Shown in pieces: positions 9,709 to 19,331 of a stretch of DNA of 64,000 nt. The position numbers and the translations under genes are program-made. The DNA is from Enterococcus wangshanyuanii. Its GTDB lineage: Bacteria; Bacillota; Bacilli; Lactobacillales; Enterococcaceae. Positions within the stretch are counted from its first letter, which is position 1. Each line of letters begins with the position of its first letter. Where the stretch lies: positions 868,001 to 932,000 of the forward strand of contig NZ_CP021874.1 of the NCBI RefSeq assembly GCF_002197645.1, read 5' to 3'. The notes under the pieces are model-generated. The model had not been told where the DNA came from, searched no databases, and saw only the letters and a program-made list of their open reading frames with translations.

Positions 9709-10767
9709 TCATTTTTTGATGAATGCAGCGTTTCCGCCTGTCGGTAATGCCGTATTTTTAGGTACTACTCTGATTTCGATCGCTTCTAGACGTTTAGATA
9801 ACCCTTGCGTTCCAGAAGATTGTCCATTCTTCGTCCATGCTTGCCAGCCATAGTCTTGAGAGTGAACCCGGTATTGCACATCATATTGTGTGGCAGCCGT
9901 TCCAGTTAATTGGATTTGAATCGCCTCTAAGCGTTTCTTTTGTCCTGTTGTTCCACTTAAAGCATTATTTGCTTTCCAACCTTGCCAGCCGATATCTTGA
10001 ATATGTGTTTTATATTGGATTCCTCCATTAACAGACGAATCCAGCTTGATTTGAATTCCTTCTAAGCGTTTCTTTTGTCCCGTACTTCCACTTGATTGTC
10101 CAGCCGCCACATAACCGCCCCAGCCGAAATCTTGGACATGGGTACGATAGCTCACTAAATTGGGAATCGCAGGTGCACTATTTTTAATTACTCGTACCGC
10201 AAAATCTGGTTTAAAATAGCTTGTTGAATTGATTTTGACTACTTCATTCACGTTTGGTGCGTGGATATACTGGTTATTACCTATTGCAATCGCCACATGG
10301 TACGTATTTCCTTTAGCTCCCCAAAAATAAAGATCCCCAGGTTCTGCTTGGGCAACACTGATTTGATCACCAGATTTTTCTTGCGGCACAGTATAATCAC
10401 CGATGTTTTTTCCTATTACTTGTAAGTAAACGTACCGAGTCAAGCCAGAACAATCAAACACATTTGGACCTTTTCCGCCCCAAGCATATGGTTTCCCTAG
10501 ATGTTTTCTTGCTTCATTTACAACTTGTGTTTTCTGTGAAGCTGCTGCAAACGTAACTGCACTTCTAGCTGCAGGTTGTTCTTCGATCGTTTCTAATGAA
10601 AAATCAGGCATCTCCTGAATTTTCTGGATCTGTTCAGCTGTATAACCAGCTTCGAGTGCCTCCTGATAGCTTTCGTCTCCAAATACCTCTGTCGCTTCAG
10701 CCGAATGGGTTGCCCCAAACGCGAAGAACATCAGGGCAGCCCCAACTATGTAACAATACTTTTTCAT
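9709..10767 (-). CDS. Secreted NlpC/P60 peptidoglycan endopeptidase with three ChW repeats
   Basis: Probable gamma-D-Glu-meso-DAP/Lys-type endopeptidase acting on peptidoglycan stem peptides outside the cell. Residues 1-25 are a signal peptide. Residues 80-195 are an NlpC/P60 domain with Cys106 in DCSGLTRY, His157 in YHVAIAIG and His169 in YIHAPN as catalytic triad. Three ChW repeats follow at about 207-242, 252-287 and 299-334, each with a QDxGWxxW-like core and QKKRLEAIQI-type end. ChW repeats are thought to bind cell surface or protein partners. Monocistronic, with its own terminator. Substrate bond is inferred from the family. Confidence 0.92.
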   Translation of the reverse strand: MKKYCYIVGAALMFFAFGATHSAEATEVFGDESYQEALEAGYTAEQIQKIQEMPDFSLETIEEQPAARSAVTFAAASQKTQVVNEARKHLGKPYAWGGKGPNVFDCSGLTRYVYLQVIGKNIGDYTVPQEKSGDQISVAQAEPGDLYFWGAKGNTYHVAIAIGNNQYIHAPNVNEVVKINSTSYFKPDFAVRVIKNSAPAIPNLVSYRTHVQDFGWGGYVAAGQSSGSTGQKKRLEGIQIKLDSSVNGGIQYKTHIQDIGWQGWKANNALSGTTGQKKRLEAIQIQLTGTAATQYDVQYRVHSQDYGWQAWTKNGQSSGTQGLSKRLEAIEIRVVPKNTALPTGGNAAFIKK

Positions 10768-10900
10768 TATTTTCCCAACTCCTACTCTCTCATTCGATTT
10801 AATTTAATGATAACATAAAAATAAAATAATTATAGACTAGTAAAGCTAGCTTATTTAATTTTTCATCGTTTTGTAATATAACCTGATTTTTGTAACCATT

Positions 10901-10945
10901 AAAAAAAAGTGATCATAAGGAAATTTTTCCCTTCATTGATCACTT
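10901..10945 (-). terminator. Terminator after the TIM-barrel gene
   Basis: AAGTGATCA and TGATCACTT, extended inward by GAAGG/CCTT, then eight T on the minus strand. Confidence 0.85.
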
Positions 10946-10964
10946 AGTATGTTGTTCATCGATC

Positions 10965-11648
10965 CTACTGATCGTTTTCTTTTTCTAAATTTCTATACTT
11001 ATCCATTTTATGGCTAAAGAGTTCACCATTGCTAGGTGGAGTATAGGTAATGGCATTTGCGCCAGCTGCGATCGTTTCAGTGATTGATTCATCTGTCGGG
11101 CCACCCGTTGCAATGATCGGCAACGTAGGATATTTTTCTCTGAAATAGCGAACCGTTTCTGCTGTATTTTTTCCAGCACTAATATTGATCATCGTTACTC
11201 CTGCAGCTATTTTTTCATCAATTGGCGTATGTATCGACGTGACTGTACTAACGACTGGAATATCGACAACCTCACAAACCATTTCAACTGTTTCAACTGG
11301 CGTTGGCCCATTTAGTACGACTCCGATCGATCCTTGAGCTTCTGCAAAAAGGCTCATATACGCAGAACGTTGTCCTTGCGTCAAGCCTCCACCGACTCCT
11401 GAAAATACGGGAATATCTGCTGCTTCTATAATGCTTTTAGTGATCGCTGGATGCGGCGTAAACGGATAGACAGCAATGACTGCATTTGCATCCGTATTCC
11501 TAATAATTGCAATATCTGTAGTAAAAATAATCGATTTGATTTTCTTTCCAAAAATTCTGATCCCGCTTGCTTGTGCAATCACCTTCGGCACTTGCACAAT
11601 ATCCTGCTTCAGCGGTGTGACGATTTCCGGTACCCATTTTTCTTCCAT
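10965..11648 (-). CDS. Uncharacterised TIM-barrel protein of the Lactobacillales 'hydrolase' type
   Basis: A cytoplasmic protein of about 227 residues with the alternating strand-helix pattern of a beta/alpha barrel. IPVFSGVGGG (about residue 80) and PIIATGGPTDESI with NAITYTPPS (C-terminal third) look like phosphate-binding loops of IMPDH/HisF-like barrels. Relatives are often labelled simply hydrolase; I know of no established reaction. ATG at 11648 follows AGGAGGATTTTG; TTG one codon earlier is possible. It lies about 20 bases after the glucosaminidase gene on the same strand, so it may be cotranscribed with it. Confidence 0.7.
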   Translation of the reverse strand: MEEKWVPEIVTPLKQDIVQVPKVIAQASGIRIFGKKIKSIIFTTDIAIIRNTDANAVIAVYPFTPHPAITKSIIEAADIPVFSGVGGGLTQGQRSAYMSLFAEAQGSIGVVLNGPTPVETVEMVCEVVDIPVVSTVTSIHTPIDEKIAAGVTMINISAGKNTAETVRYFREKYPTLPIIATGGPTDESITETIAAGANAITYTPPSNGELFSHKMDKYRNLEKENDQ

Positions 11649-11668
11649 CAAAATCCTCCTTTTTTAGA

Positions 11669-12289
11669 CTAATGATCGTATTTATTTAGATCATAGCTTT
11701 CGATCACATGAATAACTTTTTCAGCATAAGTTGGATCTGTCGCATAGCCTGCATCCTGTAAAGCTTGCGCGGCTTCTTTATAATTTCTCGCCAACAACAC
11801 ATTCTCATATAAACGTGGATTCCATGTGACACCATTAACAAATAAACGTGTGTGATCATCCATCGACTCTTCCCATGTATCATACACTCTAAAGTCTCCC
11901 TGAATCACGATCCACTCTTCATTGATGTATTCCTTCGTTTCAAGATTTACTTTTTTCTGATCACCATACGCTTTGATTCCAAACAAGTTATTATATTTAG
12001 AGGCAAGCGTACTTTGTCCCCAATTCGACTCTAAGATTCCTTGTCCAATGATAATACTAGGTAAGACACCATAAGAAGACTGCAACTCTTGTGCATGCGG
12101 ACTGATTCTATCAATAAACTCTTCTTTTGACACTTGTTCATTTTTCTGTGCCGTATTTTCTTCAGTTTTAGAACTATCTGATAACACATTGATGGAAAAG
12201 ATAAATGCAACTCCAACAATCAATAGGCCCGCAAATAATGCTGGTAAATTTGATTGTCTTCTTTTCTTTTTATACCTTTGACTATTCAT
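11669..12289 (-). CDS. Membrane-anchored glucosaminidase-domain (GH73) protein
   Basis: Predicted beta-N-acetylglucosaminidase cleaving peptidoglycan glycan strands. A basic head (RYKKKRRQ) precedes one membrane segment at about residues 15-35, then a Glu/Gln-rich linker and the GH73 domain from about residue 55. The catalytic Glu87 is in GQGILESNWGQS, followed by the family's NNLFGIKAYG and the RLFVNG and ALQDAGYATDPTYA segments. No LysM or GW repeats, so this is a short single-domain form (206 residues). Start ATG 12289 after AGGGAATG. Confidence 0.9.
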   Translation of the reverse strand: MNSQRYKKKRRQSNLPALFAGLLIVGVAFIFSINVLSDSSKTEENTAQKNEQVSKEEFIDRISPHAQELQSSYGVLPSIIIGQGILESNWGQSTLASKYNNLFGIKAYGDQKKVNLETKEYINEEWIVIQGDFRVYDTWEESMDDHTRLFVNGVTWNPRLYENVLLARNYKEAAQALQDAGYATDPTYAEKVIHVIESYDLNKYDH

Positions 12290-12371
12290 ACATTCCCTAC
12301 TTTATCGTGTATTCATCCCATTTAAAAAACGGACAATGGCTGACTGATTATATCAGTTTTTTTCATTACAA

Positions 12372-12572
12372 TCAATCTACAGCTGTTGTAGTCATGGTTG
12401 TCGAAGTTTTTGCTGGTGCCTTAGATGTTGTCGTCGTGGTCGTCTGACTTACTTCTGTTGTTGTTTCGGCTGTGTTTTTTGTCTTGTCTTTTGCTGTATC
12501 ATGTCCAAAAAATACGTAGATCACAGCACCTAACACTATGATGACGGATAATATCCCTAAAATTTGTTTCAC
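12372..12572 (-). CDS. Small Thr-rich single-pass membrane protein
   Basis: A 66-residue protein with one hydrophobic segment (LGILSVIIVLGAVIYVFF) at residues 5-22 and a Thr/Ser/Lys-rich tail ending TTTTAVD. The likely start is GTG at 12572 because the preceding GAGGAG sits 7 bases away; a frame starting at 12587 would use that site as codons. It follows the 173-residue gene by 20 bases on the same strand. Function unknown; the low-complexity tail would lie outside if the N-terminus is inside. Confidence 0.65.
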   Translation of the reverse strand: MKQILGILSVIIVLGAVIYVFFGHDTAKDKTKNTAETTTEVSQTTTTTTSKAPAKTSTTMTTTAVD

Positions 12573-12591
12573 AAAAAAACTCCTCACTTAC

Positions 12592-13113
12592 TTATTCACC
12601 AACGTAAGTTCCCATTAAATTTTCATTTACCCAATCTAATAGCTCTACTTTAGATCCTTCCAACTGCCCCTGTAAAGTGGCCGGCAAGCGAAATGTAACG
12701 ATATCATCAAAACCCCATTCACCATATGAAACAGTGACTTTTAAATCGATGAATGCTTGTTCTGTGTGCTCGCCCTTATTTTTTGAAGGAATCAATTCAG
12801 CAACGCCCACTCCTGACTGCAGCCATTTTTTGGCAATCAAGGTTTTTAATCGCTTATACTCAGAAACAGCAACATTTCTTTTTTCAGGGAAAAGAATGGT
12901 TTGACGCAGCACTTTTTGTGTCAGCATCCACTCATAATCAGTAAAAAGATTTTTCACCTTTTGCATTTCTTCATTAGTCAAGCTGGTACGGCCTTTTTTC
13001 CAGTTCTCCCAGTTTTCTTTTGATGTTTGGAGATAGTCGGTATAAAATGTTTCTTCTGTTTCAAACTCTTCTATAATTGCATCGATAAGAATATCTATAT
13101 ACATTTGGTGCAT
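12592..13113 (-). CDS. Hypothetical protein with a possible N-terminal HTH-like segment
   Basis: A 173-residue soluble acidic protein I do not recognise. Residues 30-52 (TSKENWENWKKGRTSLT and following) have the spacing of the helix-turn-helix in Cro/XRE-like proteins, but the rest has no matching domain. The C-terminal half has strand-like segments (IDLKVTVSYGEWGFDDIVTF). ATG 13113 follows AGGAGGCGAAAGTC, a strong site. Probably cotranscribed with the small membrane protein. Confidence 0.7.
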   Translation of the reverse strand: MHQMYIDILIDAIIEEFETEETFYTDYLQTSKENWENWKKGRTSLTNEEMQKVKNLFTDYEWMLTQKVLRQTILFPEKRNVAVSEYKRLKTLIAKKWLQSGVGVAELIPSKNKGEHTEQAFIDLKVTVSYGEWGFDDIVTFRLPATLQGQLEGSKVELLDWVNENLMGTYVGE

Positions 13114-13274
13114 GACTTTCGCCTCCTTTCTTTATTTTACTGAAAATATCAAAAAAAAGCACCTCTTTGCTCCACTTATTTTCGTTTTTTTAAGAAACAT
13201 TCACCTTTTTCTCTAATAATTTTTACGTTATCTTCCATTTGCTTAAATTTGACCACGATTTCACACTTCTCATG

Positions 13275-13280
13275 TATAAT
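13275..13280 (+). promoter_or_regulatory. -10 element of the Gfo/Idh/MocA gene
   Basis: TATAAT preceded by TG one base away, an extended -10, about 30 bases before the ribosome-binding site. No well-spaced -35 was found; TTGACC lies 20 bases upstream. Confidence 0.5.
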
Positions 13281-13312
13281 AGAAGTGATCTTTTAATTAG
13301 GAGGAACAAACA

Positions 13313-14266
13313 ATGGCAAATTATAATTGGGGCATCATCGGACTCGGTGATATTGCAACAAGTTTTACAGAAACATTTCAACAGAAGCACAGCAGTATCC
13401 AGGCAGTTGCTTCTCGTACACTAAGTAAGGCAGAGGAGTTTGCTAAGCTGCATAATATCTCCACTGCATATGGTTCTTATGATGATCTCTTATCGGATGA
13501 TTCTATCGATATCATCTACGTTGCAGTACCAAACAGACAACATATCGACCACATCTTGAAGGCTCTGCACGCAGGGAAGCATGTTCTTTGCGAAAAAGCC
13601 ATCACTATGAATAGCGCTGAACTAACTGAAGCGATGAAACTAGCTGAAGAAAAGAATCTAATTTTAGCTGAAGCCATGACGATCTTTAATATGCCTTTAT
13701 ATCATGAGCTAAAAAGCCAAATCGATTCTGGTCGTTTCGGCAAGCTAAAGATGATCCAGGCGCCTTTTGGCAGTTATAAAGAGCCCGATCCAACCAATCG
13801 CTTTTTTAACCCTGAATTAGCTGGCGGTGCTCTTTTGGATATTGGAACGTATGCTGTTTCTTTTGCCCGCTGGTTTTTAAGTGCACAGCCTATAGTAGTT
13901 GCTTCTGTGATGCAGCCTTTTTCTACTGGAGTGGATGAACAATCGGCCACTATTCTACAAAATGATGCACAAGAAATAGCCACTGTTTCACTAAGCTTTC
14001 AAGCAAAAATGCCCAAACAAGGTGTCGTGGCCTTTGAAAATGCCTATTTGGTGATCAACGATTATCCTCGAGCGGATGAAGCAAAAATTTTCTTCAATGA
14101 CGGCACAGTTGAAACAGTCGTTTCTGGTGATAGTTCTCAAGCGTTGAATTATGAAATCGACAATATGATCCAAATGATCGAAGGAACCTTACCAAATCGT
14201 TCTCTATTCTTGACAAAGGACGTCATCGACCTATTAGATCAAATGCAGCAAGAGTGGCATAAGTAA
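13313..14266 (+). CDS. Gfo/Idh/MocA family NAD(P)-dependent oxidoreductase
   Basis: A 317-residue sugar- or polyol-type dehydrogenase. The N-terminal Rossmann motif is WGIIGLGDIATSF, followed by the NRQHIDHILKALHAGKHVLCEKA stretch; the family's EKP motif reads EKA here. The second domain has GGALLDIGTYAVSF with the usual Asp and Tyr. Substrate cannot be read from sequence. ATG 13313 after TTAGGAGGAAC. It stands alone, facing the convergent argS across a shared terminator. Confidence 0.9.
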   Translation: MANYNWGIIGLGDIATSFTETFQQKHSSIQAVASRTLSKAEEFAKLHNISTAYGSYDDLLSDDSIDIIYVAVPNRQHIDHILKALHAGKHVLCEKAITMNSAELTEAMKLAEEKNLILAEAMTIFNMPLYHELKSQIDSGRFGKLKMIQAPFGSYKEPDPTNRFFNPELAGGALLDIGTYAVSFARWFLSAQPIVVASVMQPFSTGVDEQSATILQNDAQEIATVSLSFQAKMPKQGVVAFENAYLVINDYPRADEAKIFFNDGTVETVVSGDSSQALNYEIDNMIQMIEGTLPNRSLFLTKDVIDLLDQMQQEWHK

Positions 14267-14286
14267 TCAAGTATATCGTGAATATC

Positions 14287-14332
14287 AAAAAAGCAGTTGG
14301 TCCTAAATGAGTCAGGACTAACTGCTTTTTTC
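14287..14332. terminator. Bidirectional terminator between the oxidoreductase and argS
   Basis: AAAAAAGCAGTTGGTCCT pairs with AGGACTAACTGCTTTTTT (one G-T/A-C variation) around a nine-base loop; T-runs on both strands. Confidence 0.9.
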
Positions 14333-14342
14333 TTTCTAGTCA

Positions 14343-16034
14343 TTACATTTCATTTGGTGCATGAAGACCTAACAGACGTAGATCTTCTTTAATAATTGTT
14401 GCCATTGCATAAACCAAAGCTAAACGCGACTCTTTTTCAGCATCATCAGCTAAAATTTTCACATGTGCGTAATACTTATTGAATGCTTGAGCAACTTGGA
14501 TCGCATGTTTTGCAATCACTGAAGGCTCATATTTGTCAGCAGCTTGCAAAACAACATCCGGGAATTTTTGAAGTAGTTTTACTACTTCCCAGCTTTCTTT
14601 ATCGTTCAAAGCATATTCTTTTGTTTCATCGATCGTGAAATCCGCTTTTCTCAAAATACTCATTGCGCGAGCGTGAGTGTATTGAACATATGGTCCTGTC
14701 TCACCTTCAAACCGAACAACTTCTTCTAATACAAAATCAAAATTGTTCAAGCGATCATTTTTCAAATCATGGAAAATGACTGAACCGATCCCTACTTGTC
14801 TTGCTACCTCTTCACGATTTGGCAAGTCAGGATTTTTCTCCATGATTTGCTTGTTCGCTAATGAAACAGCTTCATTCAAGACTTCTTCTAGAAGAACGAT
14901 TTTCCCTTTACGCGTAGATAACTTCTTACCACCCTGTGTAATCAATCCAAATGGTACGTGATGCATATCATCCGACCAATCAAAACCTAGTTCTTTCAAC
15001 ACAGCTTTTAATTGTTTGAAATGATTCGACTGCTCATTACCAACGACATAAATTGCCTTAGCAAAATCATACGTACGTTTACGATAAACAGCTGCAGCTA
15101 AATCACGGGTGATATACAATGTTGCTCCGTCTGATTTTTTGATCAACGCAGGATTCAAGTCATACGCAGATAGATCAACGATTTCAGCCCCTTGATTTTC
15201 CTGAAGCAGATGCTTTTCTTCTAGCATTGTAACGATTTCAGCCATCTTATCATTGTAAAAGGCTTCTCCATTATAAGAATCAAACGACACTTCAAGCATA
15301 CCGTAGATTTTATCAAACTCTTTTAGTGATTCTGTACGGAACCATTGCCATAAATCTGTAGCTTCTTGATCCCCTTCTTCAAGTTTTTTGAACCACGCAC
15401 GTGCTTCTTCTTCCAATTCCGGTTGTGTTTCTGCTTCTTCATGAAACTGTACATATAAACGTAGTAATTCTGTAATTGGCGCATTTTTGACGCCTTCTTC
15501 TGAACCCCATTTTTTATAAGCAACGATCAACTTTCCAAATTGAGTACCCCAGTCACCTAAATGATTGATACGGACAGGTGAATAGCCGATTTTTTCAAGG
15601 ATAAAAGCAATTGAATTACCAATGACCGTTGAACGTAAATGCCCCATTGAAATTGGTTTTGCAATGTTCGGCGATGACATATCGATCGGTACGCTACCTT
15701 TTCCACCAATAGAGCTATCACCGTAATGACCCTTTTCTTTAGCAATCTGTGTGATCACTGCACGACTGACCATTTCTTTATTCATGAAAAAGTTTAAATA
15801 CGGGCCAACCACTTCGATTTTTTCAAAATCTGAACCTTCGATTTTTTCAGCTAAATCTGCTGCGATTTGTTGCGGAGCTTTACGGTAGACTTTCGCTAAT
15901 GAAAAAGCTGGAAAAGCCACATCACCATGGTCAACTGATTTAGGATTTTCTAATAATTGCATGACTGTCTCTAGAGATAGATCATCTTTCACTACTGCAT
16001 AGATCGCTTTTGCTACGATTTCTTTGTTATTCAT
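14343..16034 (-). CDS. argS: Arginyl-tRNA synthetase (ArgS)
   Basis: Class I synthetase of 563 residues charging tRNA-Arg. The protein has the class I HIGH-type motif as MGHLRST within [16 protein letters not shown], the KMSKS equivalent as KLSTRKG, and the C-terminal DALR anticodon-binding domain ([10 protein letters not shown] onward). The start is ATG 16034 after ACAGGAGG; the frame extends upstream but only through the T-box leader region. Expression is controlled by the arginine T-box 240 bases upstream. Confidence 0.97.
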   Translation of the reverse strand: MNNKEIVAKAIYAVVKDDLSLETVMQLLENPKSVDHGDVAFPAFSLAKVYRKAPQQIAADLAEKIEGSDFEKIEVVGPYLNFFMNKEMVSRAVITQIAKEKGHYGDSSIGGKGSVPIDMSSPNIAKPISMGHLRSTVIGNSIAFILEKIGYSPVRINHLGDWGTQFGKLIVAYKKWGSEEGVKNAPITELLRLYVQFHEEAETQPELEEEARAWFKKLEEGDQEATDLWQWFRTESLKEFDKIYGMLEVSFDSYNGEAFYNDKMAEIVTMLEEKHLLQENQGAEIVDLSAYDLNPALIKKSDGATLYITRDLAAAVYRKRTYDFAKAIYVVGNEQSNHFKQLKAVLKELGFDWSDDMHHVPFGLITQGGKKLSTRKGKIVLLEEVLNEAVSLANKQIMEKNPDLPNREEVARQVGIGSVIFHDLKNDRLNNFDFVLEEVVRFEGETGPYVQYTHARAMSILRKADFTIDETKEYALNDKESWEVVKLLQKFPDVVLQAADKYEPSVIAKHAIQVAQAFNKYYAHVKILADDAEKESRLALVYAMATIIKEDLRLLGLHAPNEM

Positions 16035-16276
16035 GTTTTTCCTCCTGTGTAATTGGTTATTCCGTTTTAATTCTTTTGTCCTCTTACTTTTAGTATTCAC
16101 TTTATTCTTTGCAAAATTACTTTTTGCTTTAGAATGTGACTTTTTTTGGTCATTGAAGAGCCTTCGACATATATGCAAATTTTGTCGATCTTTCCTTCGC
16201 TTTGATACTTCGCTCCATCCGTCGCCAACTACTTTTCAACATCTGCTCTGGCTTTGCCAGTCGAAGTGTTTCAAAG
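16035..16276 (-). other. Long untranslated stretch between the argS T-box terminator and argS
   Basis: About 240 bases with no recognisable gene, second terminator or structured element. It is unusually long for a T-box 3' leader. I see only the argS ribosome-binding site at its end. Confidence 0.5.
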
Positions 16277-16508
16277 CAAAAAGTCTCTGGTGTTTAAAAC
16301 ACCAGAGACGAGAATTTCCCGCGGTACCACTCTAATTGTCCATTCTATGATAGACCCACTTAATCTAATAACGGTAGATAGCCGTCTGCTTGTGCAGATC
16401 CTCTAAAGTGCGTTTCCTTTACCTGTCATTTTCGGCTTACACCGTCCCGAAATCGCTTGTGATGACCTAAGATAAAGTACTCTCTTTTTCAACGAATCAA
16501 TATGAAAC
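16277..16508 (-). promoter_or_regulatory. T-box riboswitch of argS, specifier CGC (Arg)
   Basis: On the minus strand the leader holds the stem I elements (AGAGAGTA near 16480, CGGTGTAAGCCG). The specifier context is GAAACGCACTTTAGAG, with CGC at 16410-16412. The T-box proper is AGTGGTACCGCGGG at about 16318-16331. The terminator stem is GTCTCTGGTGTTT... at 16283-16309, followed by TTTTTG. Uncharged tRNA-Arg would stabilise the antiterminator. A TATAAT with an extended TG (16516-16521) is the likely promoter. Confidence 0.93.
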
Positions 16509-16552
16509 TGGATTTATTATAGCAAAATTTTACGAATATGCCTAGTCCTTAA

Positions 16553-17593
16553 TTATTGACTGATCGTTTTAAAACTCAAACTAGGGTCTGCATTTAGATG
16601 AGCATCAGCTAAATGTCCTTTTTCTGCTTCAACGAATGCTGCTGCACCAATCATCGCAGCGTTATCCCCGCATAGTCTTAGCGGTGGAACAATAAAAGTT
16701 GTTTCAGGCAATTCATCAGCGATCGCCTGACTTAATCGTTCTCTCAATCCTTGATTCGCAGCAACTCCACCGGCCATAACTAATTGTTTCACAGGGTATT
16801 CTTTACAAGCACGTATTGTTTTTTCGACTAATACGTCGATCACACTCGCTTGAAAACTAGCTGCCAGATTTTCGATATTAAGTACTTCCTCCCGTTGTTG
16901 CGCATTATGAACGGTATTTATAAACGAGCTTTTTAACCCGCTAAAACTAAAATCATAATTATCTTCTTTCATCATCGCTCGTGGAAAATGATACGTATCT
17001 TGTCCTAAATGAGCGAGTGTATCAATTTCTTTCCCGCTTGGATAACTTAATCCTAATACCCGTCCAATTTTATCATACGCTTCACCCGCAGCGTCATCTC
17101 GTGTTTCACCGATGATCTCAAAGGAACCTGTTTCCTTCATATAAACCAATTCTGTATGACCTCCGCTGACGAGTAACGCCATCAAAGGAAATTGCAACGG
17201 CTCTACAAAGTGAGCCGCATAAATATGGCCAGCCATGTGATTGACTGGGATCAACGGCAGATCATGAGCCCATGCAAAAGCCTTTGCAGCAGAAATCCCA
17301 ATCAACAATGCACCTACAAGTCCTGGACCATACGTCACTGCCACTCCACTCAAATCATCCGGTTCTATTTTAGCTTCTATCAATGCATCTTCGATACATA
17401 GGGTGATCTGCTCCACATGATGACGACTGGCTACTTCTGGTACGACACCGCCAAAACGACGATGACTTTTTACTTGAGAAGCAACGATATTGGATAAAAT
17501 TAGATCGCCATTCTCAATTACTGCAACACTCGTTTCATCACAGCTGCTTTCGATTGCCAAGATCAGTTTTCTTTCTTTATAAAAAAAAGTCAT
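16553..17593 (-). CDS. tsaD: tRNA N6-adenosine threonylcarbamoyltransferase (TsaD)
   Basis: Transfers the threonylcarbamoyl group to A37 of ANN-decoding tRNAs, with TsaB. The 346-residue protein has [16 protein letters not shown], the metal-binding [21 protein letters not shown] and [14 protein letters not shown], all Kae1/TsaD hallmarks. It overlaps the upstream rimI by four bases (ATGA). Last gene of tsaB-rimI-rimI-tsaD; tsaE is not in this window. Confidence 0.97.
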   Translation of the reverse strand: MTFFYKERKLILAIESSCDETSVAVIENGDLILSNIVASQVKSHRRFGGVVPEVASRHHVEQITLCIEDALIEAKIEPDDLSGVAVTYGPGLVGALLIGISAAKAFAWAHDLPLIPVNHMAGHIYAAHFVEPLQFPLMALLVSGGHTELVYMKETGSFEIIGETRDDAAGEAYDKIGRVLGLSYPSGKEIDTLAHLGQDTYHFPRAMMKEDNYDFSFSGLKSSFINTVHNAQQREEVLNIENLAASFQASVIDVLVEKTIRACKEYPVKQLVMAGGVAANQGLRERLSQAIADELPETTFIVPPLRLCGDNAAMIGAAAFVEAEKGHLADAHLNADPSLSFKTISQ

Positions 17594-18054
17594 TGTTCCA
17601 CTTCCTTAATTTTTAAACACATTACAATCCCATCTTCTACTGGACGTGTATAATATTTTTTGCGGCGACTAAGCGCATTGAAGCCTTTCTTCATGTATAA
17701 TTGCTGAGCCGCATAATTAGATGCTCGGACTTCTAAAAAAACAGTTTTGATTCCCTGTTCTTTAAAAAGCTGAATAGCCTGATCCAACAATTGACTGCCT
17801 ATACCCATTCCCTGTAACTTCTTTTGGACAACGATATGAGAAATATCGACCTCATCTAAAATTTTCTGGTAACTGATAAATCCTTGCCATTCGTCTTCTT
17901 CGATCTTTACAAGATACTCCGTTACTTCTTGCTCCAGATCAACACTGAATTGCTCCAATGACCACGGAGAGCCATGCTCATACGCGTTTTCACATAATTG
18001 CCATAACTTTTCAGCAGCGAACTCGATCGGCAGTTTTTCTTTTAAACAGTACAT
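17590..18054 (-). CDS. rimI: GNAT acetyltransferase, RimI type (second copy)
   Basis: A 154-residue GNAT protein of the ribosomal-protein S18 alanine N-acetyltransferase group. The acetyl-CoA loop is [14 protein letters not shown], followed by [20 protein letters not shown], the usual RimI pattern. RimI genes commonly sit between tsaB and tsaD. Being the better RimI match by length and ending, this copy is the likelier functional RimI, but that is inference. Confidence 0.85.
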   Translation of the reverse strand: MYCLKEKLPIEFAAEKLWQLCENAYEHGSPWSLEQFSVDLEQEVTEYLVKIEEDEWQGFISYQKILDEVDISHIVVQKKLQGMGIGSQLLDQAIQLFKEQGIKTVFLEVRASNYAAQQLYMKKGFNALSRRKKYYTRPVEDGIVMCLKIKEVEQ

Positions 18055-18058
18055 TTGA

Positions 18059-18607
18059 TCACTCTTCTTTTAAAGACAAAACCATTTCAAGGGCGTCTTC
18101 TTTGTTTTCAGTATAGTATTCCGGCTTGATCGTACTTGATGCAAACCCTAATTTTCTATAGACTTTCTGAGCATTCTTATTACTGATCCTAACTTCTAAT
18201 GAAATCGTTTCGCATTTATTCAAAATAGAAAACTGCTGAATTTCTTTGATCAAAAAACTACCGATCCCTTTGCCTTGATAAGCAGTAGAAACTGCGACAT
18301 TTGTAATGTGCGCATCTTTGCCAAACAATCGACAACCAATAAAACCGATCGTTTTTTCTTCCTTTTGAATCAATAAATATAAATGAGGATCTGTTGCCTG
18401 CAGTTCCATTAAAAAAGCCGTTTTCGTCCACGGCATTTCACCAGCATAGACTTCTCTTTCGATAGATAATAAATCTTTGATATCATCAAATTTGATCGCT
18501 CGTACGAAATACTCTTCATTAGAAAGCTGAATCGTTTTTTCTTCATAAGGTCGATTTTTGAAAAACAGGTCTGCAAGCCTATTGAAAGGATTAAATCTTT
18601 TCAACAT
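18059..18607 (-). CDS. GNAT acetyltransferase, RimI-like (first copy)
   Basis: A 182-residue GNAT protein with about 35 extra N-terminal residues ahead of the fold. The acetyl-CoA motif is STAYQGKGIGSFLI, followed by SLEVRISNKNAQKVYRKLGF. It overlaps the end of tsaB by 17 bases and precedes the second GNAT gene by four. The pair shares the LEVRxSNxxAQxxYxKxGF pattern, which suggests old duplication with divergence. Its target is unknown; RimI activity is possible. Confidence 0.85.
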   Translation of the reverse strand: MLKRFNPFNRLADLFFKNRPYEEKTIQLSNEEYFVRAIKFDDIKDLLSIEREVYAGEMPWTKTAFLMELQATDPHLYLLIQKEEKTIGFIGCRLFGKDAHITNVAVSTAYQGKGIGSFLIKEIQQFSILNKCETISLEVRISNKNAQKVYRKLGFASSTIKPEYYTENKEDALEMVLSLKEE

Positions 18608-19310
18608 ACGTTTCTCCTTCAGGTTTATGTTCTTTCAACCAATTTTCTTCCGCTTCCACTCGTTTCAGATAATCCGGTAAAAAATCATGGATATTTACAG
18701 TCGGCTCCGCTACTTTTCCAAGTCCAGCGAGTACTGAAGCGTTTGGGATCTGCCATTGCGGAATCGCATTGATCACAGCATTCGGCAATCGTTCTTTCAT
18801 TTGTTCCTGAAATTTTACAGCATCCTCACCGACAAAATAGACATGTTCAAATGTCTTCAACTGCTCCAACCACTCTTCCATAGCAATGTGTTGATCGGCA
18901 ATAACTGTCTGTAGTTCACCATTTATGTATTTGTAGGCACCCGTGTAAACATTATTTCTTCTAGCATCGAATAACGGAACGATCACGCCTTGGATCGAAA
19001 CACAATTTGCCGCTACCGTTTTTAAACTAGAAATCCCAACTAGCTCTTTATTCAACGTATATGCTAGTGTTTTAGCAGTTGTCACACCGATTCTTAACCC
19101 TGTGTACGAACCGGGACCTTGCGCAACGACAATTCGATCAAGTTCTTTTGGTTTCAAACTAATATCTTTCATCAATTGTGTAATTGCCGGCATCAATGTC
19201 AAGCTATGATTTCGTTTTACGGTTATAGTATATTGTCCTAAAATTTTCTCCTCATCACAAACGGCGATAGATAATGTCTGATTCGAGGTATCTATTGCTA
19301 AAATACGCAC
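18591..19310 (-). CDS. tsaB: tRNA threonylcarbamoyladenosine biosynthesis protein TsaB
   Basis: Inactive TsaD paralogue that partners TsaD. The protein begins RILAIDTSNQTLSIAV and has VAQGPGSYTGLRIGVTTAKTLA, the TsaB signature. About 239 residues from a GTG at 19310, which sits nine bases after AAAGGGA; the ATG at 19331 lacks a ribosome-binding site. First gene of the tsaB-rimI-rimI-tsaD operon. Confidence 0.93.
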   Translation of the reverse strand: MRILAIDTSNQTLSIAVCDEEKILGQYTITVKRNHSLTLMPAITQLMKDISLKPKELDRIVVAQGPGSYTGLRIGVTTAKTLAYTLNKELVGISSLKTVAANCVSIQGVIVPLFDARRNNVYTGAYKYINGELQTVIADQHIAMEEWLEQLKTFEHVYFVGEDAVKFQEQMKERLPNAVINAIPQWQIPNASVLAGLGKVAEPTVNIHDFLPDYLKRVEAEENWLKEHKPEGETYVEKI

Positions 19311-19331
19311 AAAAAAATCCCTTTCTTTCAT

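Noticed and set aside
12205..12447. 80-residue plus-strand frame rich in Val
   Set aside because: The Val run is the complement of the Thr-rich tail of the small membrane protein; no ribosome-binding site.
16024..16335. 103-residue plus-strand frame opposite the argS leader
   Set aside because: It runs antisense through the argS start and T-box terminator and has no ribosome-binding site.
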